Shown here piece by piece: positions 15,865 through 24,602 of a DNA stretch of 64,000 nucleotides. Below the pieces are notes generated by a model. The model was not told where the DNA came from, did no database searches, and saw only the letters and a list, made by a program, of their open reading frames with translations. This stretch comes from Pseudomonas sp. R4-35-07 (GTDB taxonomy: Bacteria > Pseudomonadota > Gammaproteobacteria > Pseudomonadales > Pseudomonadaceae): positions 248,001 to 312,000 of the forward strand of contig NZ_CP027732.1 in NCBI RefSeq assembly GCF_003852235.1, read 5' to 3'. The position numbers were made by a program, and so were the translations under genes. The stretch's first letter is position 1, and each line of letters starts with the position of its first letter.

Positions 15865-18204
15865 ATGAGTCTGTTCACGCCCGCTGTACCTTGCTCTCCC
15901 TGGACGCTCAAGCGCCTGCCCCTGGCCCTGTTGTTTGCGGGCAGTGCCGGTTGGTCGTCCAGCTACGCGGCCGAGCCTGCGCCTGCGGGCGAAAGCGCCA
16001 GTGGTCAACTGGAAACCGTCACGGTCACGGCCCGCCGGCGCACCGAAAGCGCCCAGGCGGTACCGACGCCCATGAGCGTGGTCGGCGGCCAGGCGCTGGA
16101 GAGCCAGCGGGTGTACCGGATTCAGGATTTGCAGCAACTGGTGCCCAGCGTCAACGTCGCCTATATGCATGCGCGCCAGTCCAGCGTGTCGATTCGCGGT
16201 CTGGGCAACAACCCGGCCAGTGACGGCCTGGAAGGCAGCGTGGGGTTGTATATCGATAACGTGTACCTCGGCCGTCCCGGCATGGCGGTGTTCGACCTCA
16301 TGGACATCGAGCAGCTCGAGGTGCTGCGCGGCCCGCAAGGTACGTTGTTCGGCAAGAACACCACGGCGGGGGTGATCAATATCAGCACCCGCGCGCCGAG
16401 CTTCACCCCGGAGCGCAGCATTGAAACCTCGTTGGGCGAGGACGGTTATTTCCAGACCAAGGGCACGATTTCCGGGCCGCTGACCGATGACTTGGCAGGG
16501 CGTTTTTCAGCCTATCGCACGCGCAGCGACGGCGACATCAAGAACGAGCATGACGGGCACGACCTCAATGGCGGTTCACGCCAGGGCTTTCGCGGGCAAC
16601 TGCTGTACAAGCCCAATGAGGCGTTCAACCTGCGCTGGATCGGTGACTACAACGAGGAGGATTCCAGCGCCGGTACCCGTGTGCTCTACAGCACCGGGCC
16701 GACCATCAACGGCACCAACCTCTACGAGTCCAGGGCCAACGCAGCGGGCGCCACGCTGGTCGACGGCACCCACCGCAAGGTCAATCTGGACAATGACCAG
16801 CACGTCACGGTGTTTCAGGGCGGAACGTCGCTGGAGGCCAACTGGACCTTGCCGAGCGATTTCACCCTGACGTCGGTCAGCGCCTACCGCTGGTGGAATT
16901 TCACCCCGCGCAATGATGACGGGCTTAACGTGCCGGCCTCGTATAACGCCGGCGTATCGGTGGAAGACAAACAGTGGTCCCAGGAATTTCGCCTGGCTTC
17001 ACCCCAGGGCGGGTTCTTCGACTACGTGCTCGGCGCCTATTACTTCGGCTCAGACCTGGATAACCAAGCCTTCGCCTATTACGGCCCCAGGGCCGACATC
17101 TGGAACGGCACGCCGACCGGCGCGTTGAATAATGTCAGCAGCGTCGGCAACGGGCACATCCGCACCGACAGCTTTGCGCTGTTCGCCCAAGGCACCTGGC
17201 ACCTGACTGAACGCCTGGATTTCACCGCTGGCCTGCGCGGCACCTACGAAGAAAAAAGTGCCTGGGTGACACGCAATGCCCCGCTCGGCGGCGTAGCGGT
17301 CAGCGGCGCGGCTGCCACGGCGCGGCGCGGGCGTGCCGGGGCGTATGATTCGGGTGACCTGACGCAATACAGCGCCACGCCGTCGGGCCTGCTCAACCTC
17401 AGCTATCACTTCAACGACAACCTGCTGGGCTACGCGACGCTGTCCCACGGCGAGAAGTCCGGTGGCGTCAACCTGGCGGTGGGCTCGGCACCGACGGCCG
17501 GGGCCGACTCGCTGCTGATCGGCACCGAGCGGGCCAACAATGCCGAGTTGGGTTTCAAGAGCACGTTGTGGGATCGACGCCTGCAGCTCAATGCCAACCT
17601 GTTCTGGACCCAGGTCAATGGCTACCAGACCAACGCTTACGATCAGGACAACCGGGTGCAATACCTCACCAACGCCGGCTCCGTGCGCTCGCGGGGCGTT
17701 GAAGTGGAAAGCACCCTGGTGCCGATCAAGGGCCTGACGCTGAATCTCAACGGCTCGTTCAACGACGTGAGTTACCTGTCTTACAAGGACGCGCCATGCC
17801 CGCCGGAAGTCAGCCTGCGCCCCGGTGCGCCGGCGTCCTGCGACTTGACCGGGCACCAGGTGGTGGGCGCGTCGAAATGGATTGCCAATGCCAACGGCGA
17901 GTACAAGTGGAACCTGGATAACGGCTTTGAACCCTACGTCACCGCCAGCTACGCATTTCGCTCCAAGGCGGTGGGCACGGTGGAAGACTCCGACTACGGG
18001 CAGATCCCCGCCTATGCGCTGGTCAACCTCTCCACTGGCCTGCGCGGCAACTACGAGCAAGGCCAGTGGGATGTGTCGTTGTGGCTGAAAAACGCCTTCG
18101 ACAAAACCTACTACACCACCCTGTGGACCGGCGGCAACGGCGGTTACGAAGGCCTGCTGGGCACCCCGCGTACCCTAGGCGTGACCGGGCGCTACGACTT
18201 CTAG
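15865..18204 (+). CDS. TonB-dependent outer-membrane receptor, probable sulfate-ester/organosulfur importer
   Basis: The 779-residue protein has a signal sequence (ending about residue 35, SSSYAA), a TonB box (ETVTVTA, residues 50-56), a plug domain and a 22-strand-type barrel. The plug carries the conserved IEQLEVLRGPQGTLFGKNTTAGVINI run, and the chain ends in the aromatic TGRYDF required for assembly. It lies in the middle of the sulfate-ester genes and a few kb from a private tonB-exbBD set. It is therefore more likely a receptor for an organosulfur compound than for a siderophore, though substrate cannot be read from sequence. Its last 30 bases overlap the convergent MFS gene. Confidence 0.9.
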   Translation: MSLFTPAVPCSPWTLKRLPLALLFAGSAGWSSSYAAEPAPAGESASGQLETVTVTARRRTESAQAVPTPMSVVGGQALESQRVYRIQDLQQLVPSVNVAYMHARQSSVSIRGLGNNPASDGLEGSVGLYIDNVYLGRPGMAVFDLMDIEQLEVLRGPQGTLFGKNTTAGVINISTRAPSFTPERSIETSLGEDGYFQTKGTISGPLTDDLAGRFSAYRTRSDGDIKNEHDGHDLNGGSRQGFRGQLLYKPNEAFNLRWIGDYNEEDSSAGTRVLYSTGPTINGTNLYESRANAAGATLVDGTHRKVNLDNDQHVTVFQGGTSLEANWTLPSDFTLTSVSAYRWWNFTPRNDDGLNVPASYNAGVSVEDKQWSQEFRLASPQGGFFDYVLGAYYFGSDLDNQAFAYYGPRADIWNGTPTGALNNVSSVGNGHIRTDSFALFAQGTWHLTERLDFTAGLRGTYEEKSAWVTRNAPLGGVAVSGAAATARRGRAGAYDSGDLTQYSATPSGLLNLSYHFNDNLLGYATLSHGEKSGGVNLAVGSAPTAGADSLLIGTERANNAELGFKSTLWDRRLQLNANLFWTQVNGYQTNAYDQDNRVQYLTNAGSVRSRGVEVESTLVPIKGLTLNLNGSFNDVSYLSYKDAPCPPEVSLRPGAPASCDLTGHQVVGASKWIANANGEYKWNLDNGFEPYVTASYAFRSKAVGTVEDSDYGQIPAYALVNLSTGLRGNYEQGQWDVSLWLKNAFDKTYYTTLWTGGNGGYEGLLGTPRTLGVTGRYDF

Positions 18205-19374
18205 CCCGGTGCGATAGGTGGCCGGGCTGAACACCCGCGTCACCAGCAGCATCGCCACCGCCGTTACCGTGAGCACGACCCAGGCGCTGATGAAGTTGCC
18301 GGTGAGTTCGCGCAGCCAGCCGGTCAACCACGGCGAAATCGCGTTGATCAAAAAGCCCACGCCTTGTACGAAAGCTGCCAGTTGCCCGGCCTGGCGTGGG
18401 TCGCGGTGATGGTCGAGGGTCAGCAGCAGGCTCAGGGCGAAGCACGCACCCAGCCCAAACCCGCACAAGGCCACCCACAGGTGGGGGAATTCGGTGGGCG
18501 CGATGATCAGGCCGAGGTAGCCGAGGGTTTGCGCCAACAGGCTGATGGCGAGCAGCGGGCGACGGTCGATCCCACGTTGCGCCAGTACCGGCATCAACAG
18601 CGCGGCGATGACTTGGAAAATGGTCATGAACGCCAGCAACGAGCCGCTGGGCAGCACGCCCCAACCCAGTTGCTGATAGTAGGCGGGCAGCCAGGCCACC
18701 ATGCTCATGTAGCCGCAATTAACCAGGCCGAAATACAGCGCCAGCAGCCAGGCGCGGCGGTTGCGCAGGCCTTTGAAGGCCGGGGCGACCTGTGTATTTC
18801 GGGCGGCGCCCAGCGGCAACCCTGCCCATAGCAACAACGCCCCCAACGCTGGCAACAGCCACACGCCCAGGCCCGCCTGCCATTGCTGGAAATACGTGGC
18901 TACCACCGGGCTGAGCAGCGCCGCCAGCCCTCCACCGGCCATCAGCGACGCCGAATACACACCCATCGCCACCGGCACGCGGTGCTGAAATTCGCGCTTG
19001 ATCACCGCCGGCACCAACGCCTGGATCAGCGCTACGCCCGCGCCGCCGAGCAATGCCGTGACCAACAGCGCCGAGGCCTGGCCCATCAGCCAGCGCGCCA
19101 GGCACGCCAGCAGAATCATCACTAAACCCAGAGCAATACCGCGCCGTTCACCCAATCGCGCTTCGACCCTCACGCCCACCAGCGCCACCAACCCCATGCA
19201 CACCACCGGCAAGCTGGTGAGCAAGGCACTGCTTTGAAAGCTCAGGCCGGTGGCTTGGCGAATTTCACCGAGCAGCGGGCTGATGGAGCTGAGGATGGGC
19301 CGCAGGTTCAGTCCCAGGACCACCAGGAGGCCCCAGCCTGCGAGCTTGCTCGCGATCGAATGGTTAAGCGTCAT
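18175..19374 (-). CDS. MFS transporter, CynX/NimT (cyanate/nitroimidazole) type
   Basis: A 399-residue protein with about twelve hydrophobic segments. The N-terminal part (LVVLGLNLRPILSSISPLLGEI) and FGLGACFALSLLLTLDHHRDP are typical of the CynX/YeaN branch of the major facilitator superfamily. I start it at MTLNHSIASK (19374), where the family begins; the longer frame adds 81 hydrophilic residues of no known type. It is convergent with, and overlaps, the TonB-dependent receptor. It may move a product or substrate of sulfate-ester use across the inner membrane, but the substrate is unknown. Confidence 0.78.
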   Translation of the reverse strand: MTLNHSIASKLAGWGLLVVLGLNLRPILSSISPLLGEIRQATGLSFQSSALLTSLPVVCMGLVALVGVRVEARLGERRGIALGLVMILLACLARWLMGQASALLVTALLGGAGVALIQALVPAVIKREFQHRVPVAMGVYSASLMAGGGLAALLSPVVATYFQQWQAGLGVWLLPALGALLLWAGLPLGAARNTQVAPAFKGLRNRRAWLLALYFGLVNCGYMSMVAWLPAYYQQLGWGVLPSGSLLAFMTIFQVIAALLMPVLAQRGIDRRPLLAISLLAQTLGYLGLIIAPTEFPHLWVALCGFGLGACFALSLLLTLDHHRDPRQAGQLAAFVQGVGFLINAISPWLTGWLRELTGNFISAWVVLTVTAVAMLLVTRVFSPATYRTGLEVVAPGHA

Positions 19375-19730
19375 GCAGGCCTGCCGGAGTGCAAAAAGAG
19401 GCAGCGAGTATGCCAGCCGTTGTGCTGGGTCGACAGCCTGAGCACGCCCGTGGTGAGTTGCTTGCGTGTTGCGATGCAAATCCCGTTTGAACCATGCCTT
19501 CGCTGAATATTTTGTATGCCGTAAACGCATGCAAAAACAAGCGCTTCGCGCAAAGCCACGGAAGACGCGGGCTTGACGCAGCGGGCCCATTTTTATATTC
19601 GCTTTAGATATATCCATAACTGTAAAGATTACTTTAAGAGATAAGCGCTCACCCCCGATGATTCAGCCCTCGACGGCCTTTCAGGCAGGCCTGTCGGTTT
19701 TTTGGTCTTAAAGCCGTAGGGAGTGAATCA
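19375..19730. promoter_or_regulatory. Divergent MFS / tonB promoter region
   Basis: This 356-base gap separates the leftward MFS gene from rightward tonB. It is AT-rich near 19590-19650 (TATATTCGCTTTAGATATATCC) and ends in a terminator-like hairpin close to tonB. No other gene is visible; a longer reading of the MFS frame would cover part of it. Confidence 0.5.
19671..19703 (+). terminator. Terminator-like hairpin in the leader of tonB (possible attenuator)
   Basis: CGACGGCCT pairs with AGGCC-T-GTCG (one bulged base) around a 7-base loop, followed by G and six T. It ends 27 bases before the tonB ATG. No + strand gene upstream needs terminating nearer than the receptor that ended at 18204, so tonB transcripts probably read through this structure. 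Confidence 0.6.
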
Positions 19731-20537
19731 ATGGGCAATGTCCAGACCGCCGCCAGTGCACAAGAGGCGCAATGGCGCCTGGCACCGAGTGGTGAGTTGG
19801 TCGACCTTGGCCGGCCGCACCGTGCGCCGTTGGGTCAGTTACGCCTGCAACAGACCCCCAAGCGGTTTTCCAGCCGACGCGAAGGCGTTCTGCTGGGCTT
19901 GTTGGTGCTGGTCTTGCACGGCGCCGTGATCTATTGGGTGAGCCAGAAGCCCACTCCGGTGCTGCCAGTGGTGCCACCGGAAATTCCGCCGATGACCATC
20001 GAGTTTTCCCGGCCGGCGCCACCCGTGGTCGAGCCGCCTCCGCCCGTGCCTCCGCCACCTGCGGTGGTCGAGCCGCCGCCGCCGGTGGTGGATGAGTTGG
20101 CCGCCAAGCCGGCGCCGCCCAAACCGATTCCTAAACCCAAGCCCAAGCCCGTGCCCAAACCTGAGCCCAAGCCGGTACCCAAGGCGATCGAACAGCCGCC
20201 CGCGCCGCCTGTACCCGCGCCGCCGGCACCTGTTGCACCGCCCGCGCCGGCCCCGGTAACGCCCGCTTCGGCCAACGCCGCGTACCTGAAGAACCCGGCG
20301 CCGGAATACCCGTCGCTGGCCCAGCGTCGCGGATGGGAGGGCACCGTGTTGTTGCGGGTGCACGTACTGGCCAGCGGCAAACCGGGTGAGATCCAGTTGC
20401 AGAAAAGCAGCGGTCGCCAGCAACTCGATGACGCCGCACTGGCCGCCGTGAAGCGTTGGAGCTTCGTGCCGGCCAAGCAGGGTGACGTGGCCCAGGACGG
20501 CTGGGTCAGCGTGCCGATCGATTTCAAGATCCATTAA
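19731..20537 (+). CDS. tonB: Energy transducer TonB
   Basis: This 268-residue protein has a cytoplasmic N terminus of about 50 residues, one membrane segment (VLLGLLVLVLHGAVIYWV), then a Pro/Lys-rich spacer (about residues 85-170 with repeated PKP and PPPP). The C-terminal TonB domain includes YPSLAQRRGWEGTVLLRVHV and ends in RWSFVPAKQ...VPIDFKIH. GGGAG lies eight bases before the ATG. It heads tonB-exbB-exbD. Being encoded near a TonB-dependent receptor in the sulfate-ester block, it is probably a specialised copy in addition to a housekeeping TonB elsewhere. Confidence 0.93.
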   Translation: MGNVQTAASAQEAQWRLAPSGELVDLGRPHRAPLGQLRLQQTPKRFSSRREGVLLGLLVLVLHGAVIYWVSQKPTPVLPVVPPEIPPMTIEFSRPAPPVVEPPPPVPPPPAVVEPPPPVVDELAAKPAPPKPIPKPKPKPVPKPEPKPVPKAIEQPPAPPVPAPPAPVAPPAPAPVTPASANAAYLKNPAPEYPSLAQRRGWEGTVLLRVHVLASGKPGEIQLQKSSGRQQLDDAALAAVKRWSFVPAKQGDVAQDGWVSVPIDFKIH

Positions 20538-20565
20538 TTATTCAGCTGCACAGAGGGAACACATC

Positions 20566-21285
20566 ATGGCTTTGGCATCTCCACTTGAATCCATTGAAAG
20601 CGCGGTGATCTGGCTGTTGGTGGTCTTTTCGGTCGCCACCTGGGGCTTGGCGTTGTTGAAGGGCGTGCAATTCGGGCGCCTCAAGGCCCAGGATCGCCGG
20701 TTTCATAAAAAATTCTGGGCTGCCTCAAGCCTGGACGCCGCCGCCGAATTGACCGAAACCCAACCGGGCGCGGCGGCCCGAGTAGCCCATGCCGGTTACG
20801 CCGCGATCCAGGTCGGCGATACCCAGCACGCGGCTGACCTGAGCCAGGCCATCAATCATCAAGACCGCCTTGAACGTGCCTTGCGCCAGCAGATCGTGCG
20901 TGAACGCCGTTCCCTGGAAACCGGTCTGGCCGTGGTCGCCAGCATCGGCAGCACCTCGCCGTTTATCGGCTTGTTCGGCACGGTGTGGGGCATCATGGAG
21001 GCGCTCAAGGGGATCAGCGCCGCCGGCTCGGCCAGCTTGGAAACCGTGGCGGGGCCCATCGGTGCAGCGTTGGTTGCGACGGGCGTGGGGATTGCCGTCG
21101 CGGTGCCAGCGGTGCTGGTCTACAACTATTTCCTGCGTCGCCTGAAGCTGACGGCTGCCGACCTGGACGACTTTGCCCATGACTTCTACAGCCTTGCGCA
21201 GAAAAACGCCTTCCGCGTGCTGTTGCACCCGGCGCTGACCAAGACCAGCGCCGCCCACCCGCAAAAAGTAAAGGAGGCCTCCTGA
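20566..21285 (+). CDS. exbB: TonB-system proton channel subunit ExbB
   Basis: This 239-residue protein has three membrane segments in the ExbB/TolQ order. The conserved region ASIGSTSPFIGLFGTVWGIM (about residues 125-144) and the following GPIGAALVATGVGIAVAVPAVLVYNYF carry the pore-lining Thr and Gly residues. I start it at 20566 (MALASPLES), preceded by GAGGGA; a longer frame begins inside tonB. exbD follows one base after its stop. With ExbD it would use the proton gradient to energise TonB. Confidence 0.94.
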   Translation: MALASPLESIESAVIWLLVVFSVATWGLALLKGVQFGRLKAQDRRFHKKFWAASSLDAAAELTETQPGAAARVAHAGYAAIQVGDTQHAADLSQAINHQDRLERALRQQIVRERRSLETGLAVVASIGSTSPFIGLFGTVWGIMEALKGISAAGSASLETVAGPIGAALVATGVGIAVAVPAVLVYNYFLRRLKLTAADLDDFAHDFYSLAQKNAFRVLLHPALTKTSAAHPQKVKEAS

Positions 21286-21286
21286 C

Positions 21287-21688
21287 ATGGCCTTCTCCAC
21301 CCAAGACAGCGACGAGGTGCTGAGCGAGATCAACGTCACGCCGCTGGTGGACGTGATGCTGGTGCTGCTGGTGGTGTTCATCGTCACCGCGCCGCTGCTC
21401 ACCAATGCGATTCCGATCAATTTGCCCAAGACCGAGGCCGTGGCCCCGGTCGAGCAGAAAGACCCGCTGGTGGTAAGCATCGACGGTGCCGGCAAGCTGT
21501 TTATCAACAAGGACGAAATCCAGCCGGACCTGCTGGAGTTCAAGCTGCAGGCGGCCAAGGCCAAGGACCCCGATGTGCGGGTGCAACTGCAGGCTGACGA
21601 TGGTGTGAACTACGGCGAAGTGGCGCGAGCCATGGCGTCTATCGAGCGCGCGGGGATAACCAAGCTGTCGGTGATTACCGCACGTTAA
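21287..21688 (+). CDS. exbD: TonB-system subunit ExbD
   Basis: This 133-residue protein has the ExbD/TolR layout: short cytoplasmic tail, a single membrane helix with the key Asp (INVTPLVDVMLVLLVVFIVT, D near residue 20) and a periplasmic domain. It starts one base after exbB ends and has its own ribosome site (AAGGAGGCC) inside exbB. It completes the TonB-ExbB-ExbD motor. A strong terminator follows. Confidence 0.95.
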   Translation: MAFSTQDSDEVLSEINVTPLVDVMLVLLVVFIVTAPLLTNAIPINLPKTEAVAPVEQKDPLVVSIDGAGKLFINKDEIQPDLLEFKLQAAKAKDPDVRVQLQADDGVNYGEVARAMASIERAGITKLSVITAR

Positions 21689-21714
21689 TCGCAACAAAGC
21701 CGCGACGATTTTTG

Positions 21715-21748
21715 GGCCGTTTCCTTGGCAGGGTGCGGCCTTTTTTTT
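21715..21748 (+). terminator. Terminator of tonB-exbB-exbD
   Basis: GGCCG (21715-21719) pairs with CGGCC (21736-21740), followed directly by eight T. It lies 27 bases after the exbD stop. Confidence 0.75.
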
Positions 21749-21765
21749 GGATCGCCGATGAGATA

Positions 21766-21858
21766 AATGTGGGAGGGGGCTTGCCCCCGATAGCGGTGTA
21801 TCAGTATCAGATGTACTGACTGACAGAATGCTATCGGGGGCAAGCCCCCTCCCACATT
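21766..21858. repeat. REP doublet (REPIN), type 1, copy 4
   Basis: AATGTGGGAGGGGGCTTGCC and its complement face each other around about 45 bases, between exbD and the RBBP9-type hydrolase gene. Confidence 0.95.
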
Positions 21859-21976
21859 TTGACCGGATGCGGGGTTGAGATTTTGGTTATTAATAAATAG
21901 CTTCTTATTCCTTAACGAATATAAACCGCGTCCCTATACTGGTCAGCAACGTTAAACGCTGCAGGAGGGCACACCC

Positions 21977-22558
21977 ATGCACAGCGAATCGATTCGTTAC
22001 CTGATCGTGCCGGGCTGGCAAGGATCGCCAGAAGATCATTGGCAAACTCACTGGCAGAACAGCCTGCCCAACAGTGCGCGCGTGGAGCAGGATGACTGGC
22101 TGACCCCGCGCCGCGAAGACTGGGTGGCGGCGTTGGCCGAGGCCATCGCCGCCGACAGCACGCCGGTGATCCTGATCGCCCATAGCCTGGGCTGCATCAC
22201 CGTGGCGCATTGGGCGGCCACCGCGCCTGTGAATTTCCTGCGCCAGGTGCGCGGTGCCTTGCTGGTGGCCCCGGCGGACGTCGAGCGTCCGGCCTGCGCC
22301 CCCGCCCTGCGCAACTTTGCGCCGATTCCTACCGACCTGTTGCCGTTTCCCAGCCAAGTGGTCAGTTCCGACAACGACAGTGCCGTCAGCGCGCCACGGG
22401 CGTTGGAGCTGGCGCGTCACTGGGGCGCCGAAGCCGGCATCCTGTCGGGGGCCGGGCATATCAATGTGAAGTCCGGCCACCAACGTTGGGAGCAGGGTTT
22501 CGCGTACCTCTATCGCCTGCAAAATCGCCTCGAGCATCACGCTCGGCGCCGTGCATAA
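21977..22558 (+). CDS. RBBP9/YdeN-type serine hydrolase
   Basis: The 193-residue protein matches the small alpha/beta hydrolases of the RBBP9/YdeN group. It has the opening VPGWQGSPEDHWQTHW, the nucleophile Ser in LIAHSLGC (about residue 61), an Asp in SSDNDSAVS, and the catalytic His in GAGHINVKSGHQRW. Size is normal for the family. It is followed after 47 bases by a sigma54-type activator gene and may be in one unit with it. Substrate is unknown. Such hydrolases are common near sulfur-starvation genes in Pseudomonas as I recall, but no link is provable here. Confidence 0.85.
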   Translation: MHSESIRYLIVPGWQGSPEDHWQTHWQNSLPNSARVEQDDWLTPRREDWVAALAEAIAADSTPVILIAHSLGCITVAHWAATAPVNFLRQVRGALLVAPADVERPACAPALRNFAPIPTDLLPFPSQVVSSDNDSAVSAPRALELARHWGAEAGILSGAGHINVKSGHQRWEQGFAYLYRLQNRLEHHARRRA

Positions 22559-22605
22559 CCTATTTCAACGCCCTGTCCCTGAGTGGATGGGGGCGGGAGC
22601 CTGCC

Positions 22606-23532
22606 ATGAGTCTGCATGAAACCTACGGCCAGCCATTGCTGACCTTCCCCGATGCCGAAAAAAGCCCGCTGAGCATCCGCGCCAAGGCGCTGGTGTTCGT
22701 CGACCCACGTTCGCGGCAACTGCGCGAAGAGCTGGAAAATCTCGCACCGCGTGCGCTGCCCGTGTTGATTCGCGGCGAGACCGGTAGCGGCAAAGAGCTG
22801 CTGGCGCGGCATATTCACCGTGGCAGTGATCGCTCGGGCTTGTTTGTGTCGGTCAATTGCGGCGCGATCAGCCCGACTTACGCCGACGCGGAGCTGTTCG
22901 GCTATGCCGCCGGCAGCCACAGCGGCGCGGCGAGCAGCCGGGCGGGGTGGTTCGGTTCGGCCAACGGCGGCACGTTGTACCTGGACGAAATCGGCGACTT
23001 ACCTTTACCGATCCAGGTCAAATTACTCGCCGCCCTGGAAAACCACGAAGTCACCCGCGTTGGCGCACACCAACCCAGCCCGGTGGACGTGCGCCTGGTG
23101 GCCGCCACCAGCATCGACCTGGCCCAGGCGGTGGCAGCGGGCAAGTTCCATGAGCGCCTGTTCCATTATCTGAGCGAAGGTCAATTGGACCTGCCGGCAT
23201 TGCGCGAGCGGGTCGGCGACATCCTGTCCCTGGCCGAATACTTCCTGGGCATCTACAGCCAGCGCCTGGAACTGCCGGTGCCGCTGATCAGCGACGCCGC
23301 CCAGCGCGTGCTGGAACGTCATAGCTGGCCGGGCAATACCCGCGAGCTGGAAAACGTTATCCACTTTGCCCTGTTGGTGAGCAGCGGCGATGAGATTCTG
23401 CCCGAGCATCTGAACCTGCCCGCCGCCGGCTCGCCGTTGGAGCAGGTGCAGCGGATTTTCGCGAACGCCAGTCCCACCGAACGGGAGACGCTGCGTACCT
23501 TCCTGTATGAGCAAAATGGAATATCAACGTGA
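22606..23532 (+). CDS. Sigma54-type AAA+ activator lacking a canonical GAFTGA loop and HTH (SfnR-like)
   Basis: The 308-residue protein is mainly one sigma54-activator AAA+ domain. Walker A GETGSGKE is at 57-64, Walker B LYLDEI at 124-129, and the sensor/arginine region has FHERLFHYLSEGQLDLPALRER and SWPGNTRELENV. There is no N-terminal sensor domain beyond about 30 residues. The sigma54-contacting loop GAFTGA reads GSHSGA (residues 103-108), with the crucial Phe replaced by His. The chain stops about 35 residues after the AAA+ domain without a recognisable Fis-type helix-turn-helix. The group resembles SfnR regulators of organosulfur use, but function as a normal activator is doubtful. GGGAGCC precedes the ATG. 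Confidence 0.75.
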   Translation: MSLHETYGQPLLTFPDAEKSPLSIRAKALVFVDPRSRQLREELENLAPRALPVLIRGETGSGKELLARHIHRGSDRSGLFVSVNCGAISPTYADAELFGYAAGSHSGAASSRAGWFGSANGGTLYLDEIGDLPLPIQVKLLAALENHEVTRVGAHQPSPVDVRLVAATSIDLAQAVAAGKFHERLFHYLSEGQLDLPALRERVGDILSLAEYFLGIYSQRLELPVPLISDAAQRVLERHSWPGNTRELENVIHFALLVSSGDEILPEHLNLPAAGSPLEQVQRIFANASPTERETLRTFLYEQNGIST

Positions 23533-23638
23533 ATAAAAGATATTGTTCGGGAATAAAAAATCTAGGTATTGTCCACTCCACGCCGCGATAGCACTTCGCT
23601 GGCACTCCACATAAAAACGGTCGTTAGAAGGACATTGC

Positions 23639-24421
23639 ATGAAAAAGGTTCTGTTGTTTACCGCACTGGCGGCTGCCCTGACTGCCAGCTTCGCCCAGGC
23701 CAACGAGAAACTGGTGGTGGCCGCCACCCCGATCCCGCACGCCGAAATCCTTGAGCTGGTCAAGCCAACCCTGGCCAAGGAAGGCGTAGACCTGCAGATC
23801 AAAGTCTTCACCGACTACGTACAACCGAACGTGCAAGTGGCCGAGAAGCGTCTGGACGCCAACTACTTCCAGACCCTGCCGTACCTGGATAACTTCAACA
23901 AAGGCAAGGGCACCAACCTGGTGACCGTAGTCGGTGTGCACGTTGAACCGTTCGGCGGTTACTCGAAAAAGATCAAAAATATTTCCGAGCTCAAGGATGG
24001 CGCCACCGTGGCTATCCCGAACGAAGGCTCCAACAGCGGCCGCGCCCTGTTGCTGCTGCAGAAAGCGGGTGTGATCACCCTCAAAGACCCGACCAATGCC
24101 CTGGCCACGCCGAAAGACATCGCCAGCAACCCGAAAAACCTGAAATTCAAGGAGTTGGAATCAGCTCTGCTGCCACGCGTGCTGGACCAGGTTGACCTGG
24201 ATCTGATCAACACCAACTACGCGCTGGAAGCCGGCCTGAACCCAGCCAAAGACGCGCTGATCATCGAAGACGCCAAGTCGCCCTACGTGAACTTCCTGGT
24301 CGCTCGCCCGGACAACAAGGACAGTGACGCTATCCAGAAACTGGCCAAGGCCCTGACCAGCCCGGAAGTCAAAGCCTTCATCGAGAAGAAGTACAACGGT
24401 GCGGTGGTGCCGGCGTTCTGA
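23639..24421 (+). CDS. MetQ/NlpA-family periplasmic binding protein (orphan)
   Basis: The 260-residue protein has a classical signal peptide (cleavage after FAQA) without the lipobox Cys usual for MetQ, then a NlpA domain. Family features are AATPIPHAEILELVKP, NYFQTLPYLDNFN and AIPNEGSNSGRALLLLQKAGVI. It would bind methionine or a related sulfur compound. It has its own strong terminator, and no metNI genes follow; a complete metNIQ set with a second MetQ is at 37527-40088. It may share that transporter, or feed another. Confidence 0.85.
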   Translation: MKKVLLFTALAAALTASFAQANEKLVVAATPIPHAEILELVKPTLAKEGVDLQIKVFTDYVQPNVQVAEKRLDANYFQTLPYLDNFNKGKGTNLVTVVGVHVEPFGGYSKKIKNISELKDGATVAIPNEGSNSGRALLLLQKAGVITLKDPTNALATPKDIASNPKNLKFKELESALLPRVLDQVDLDLINTNYALEAGLNPAKDALIIEDAKSPYVNFLVARPDNKDSDAIQKLAKALTSPEVKAFIEKKYNGAVVPAF

Positions 24422-24449
24422 TGTAACTCAAAACCCCCTTCAAGGTTTC

Positions 24450-24483
24450 AACGCCGGTGGCTGGTACAGCACCGGCGTTTTTT
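24450..24483 (+). terminator. Terminator after the orphan metQ-like gene
   Basis: AACGCCGGTG (24450-24459) and CACCGGCGTT (24470-24479) form a perfect 10-bp stem with a 10-base loop. T residues follow (TTTTTT read from the stem end to 24483). It lies about 29 bases after the stop codon. Confidence 0.9.
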
Positions 24484-24512
24484 ATTGCTGAAAATTTGGA
24501 ATGCAATCGAAA

Positions 24513-24602
24513 GGTGGGAGGGGGCTTGCTCCCGATGGCGGCAGGTCAGCTACACATGAGCTGACTGACAGACTGCTATCGGGGGCAAGCCCCCTCCCAT
24601 AT
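24513..24602. repeat. REP doublet (REPIN), type 1, copy 5
   Basis: Arms GTGGGAGGGGGCTTGCTCCC and GGGGGCAAGCCCCCTCCCAT enclose about 45 bases, just downstream of the terminator. The rest of the gap to 24792 is AT-rich promoter-like DNA with two direct TTTAAAGTT repeats (24689-24697 and 24711-24719), 22 bases apart. Confidence 0.93.
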
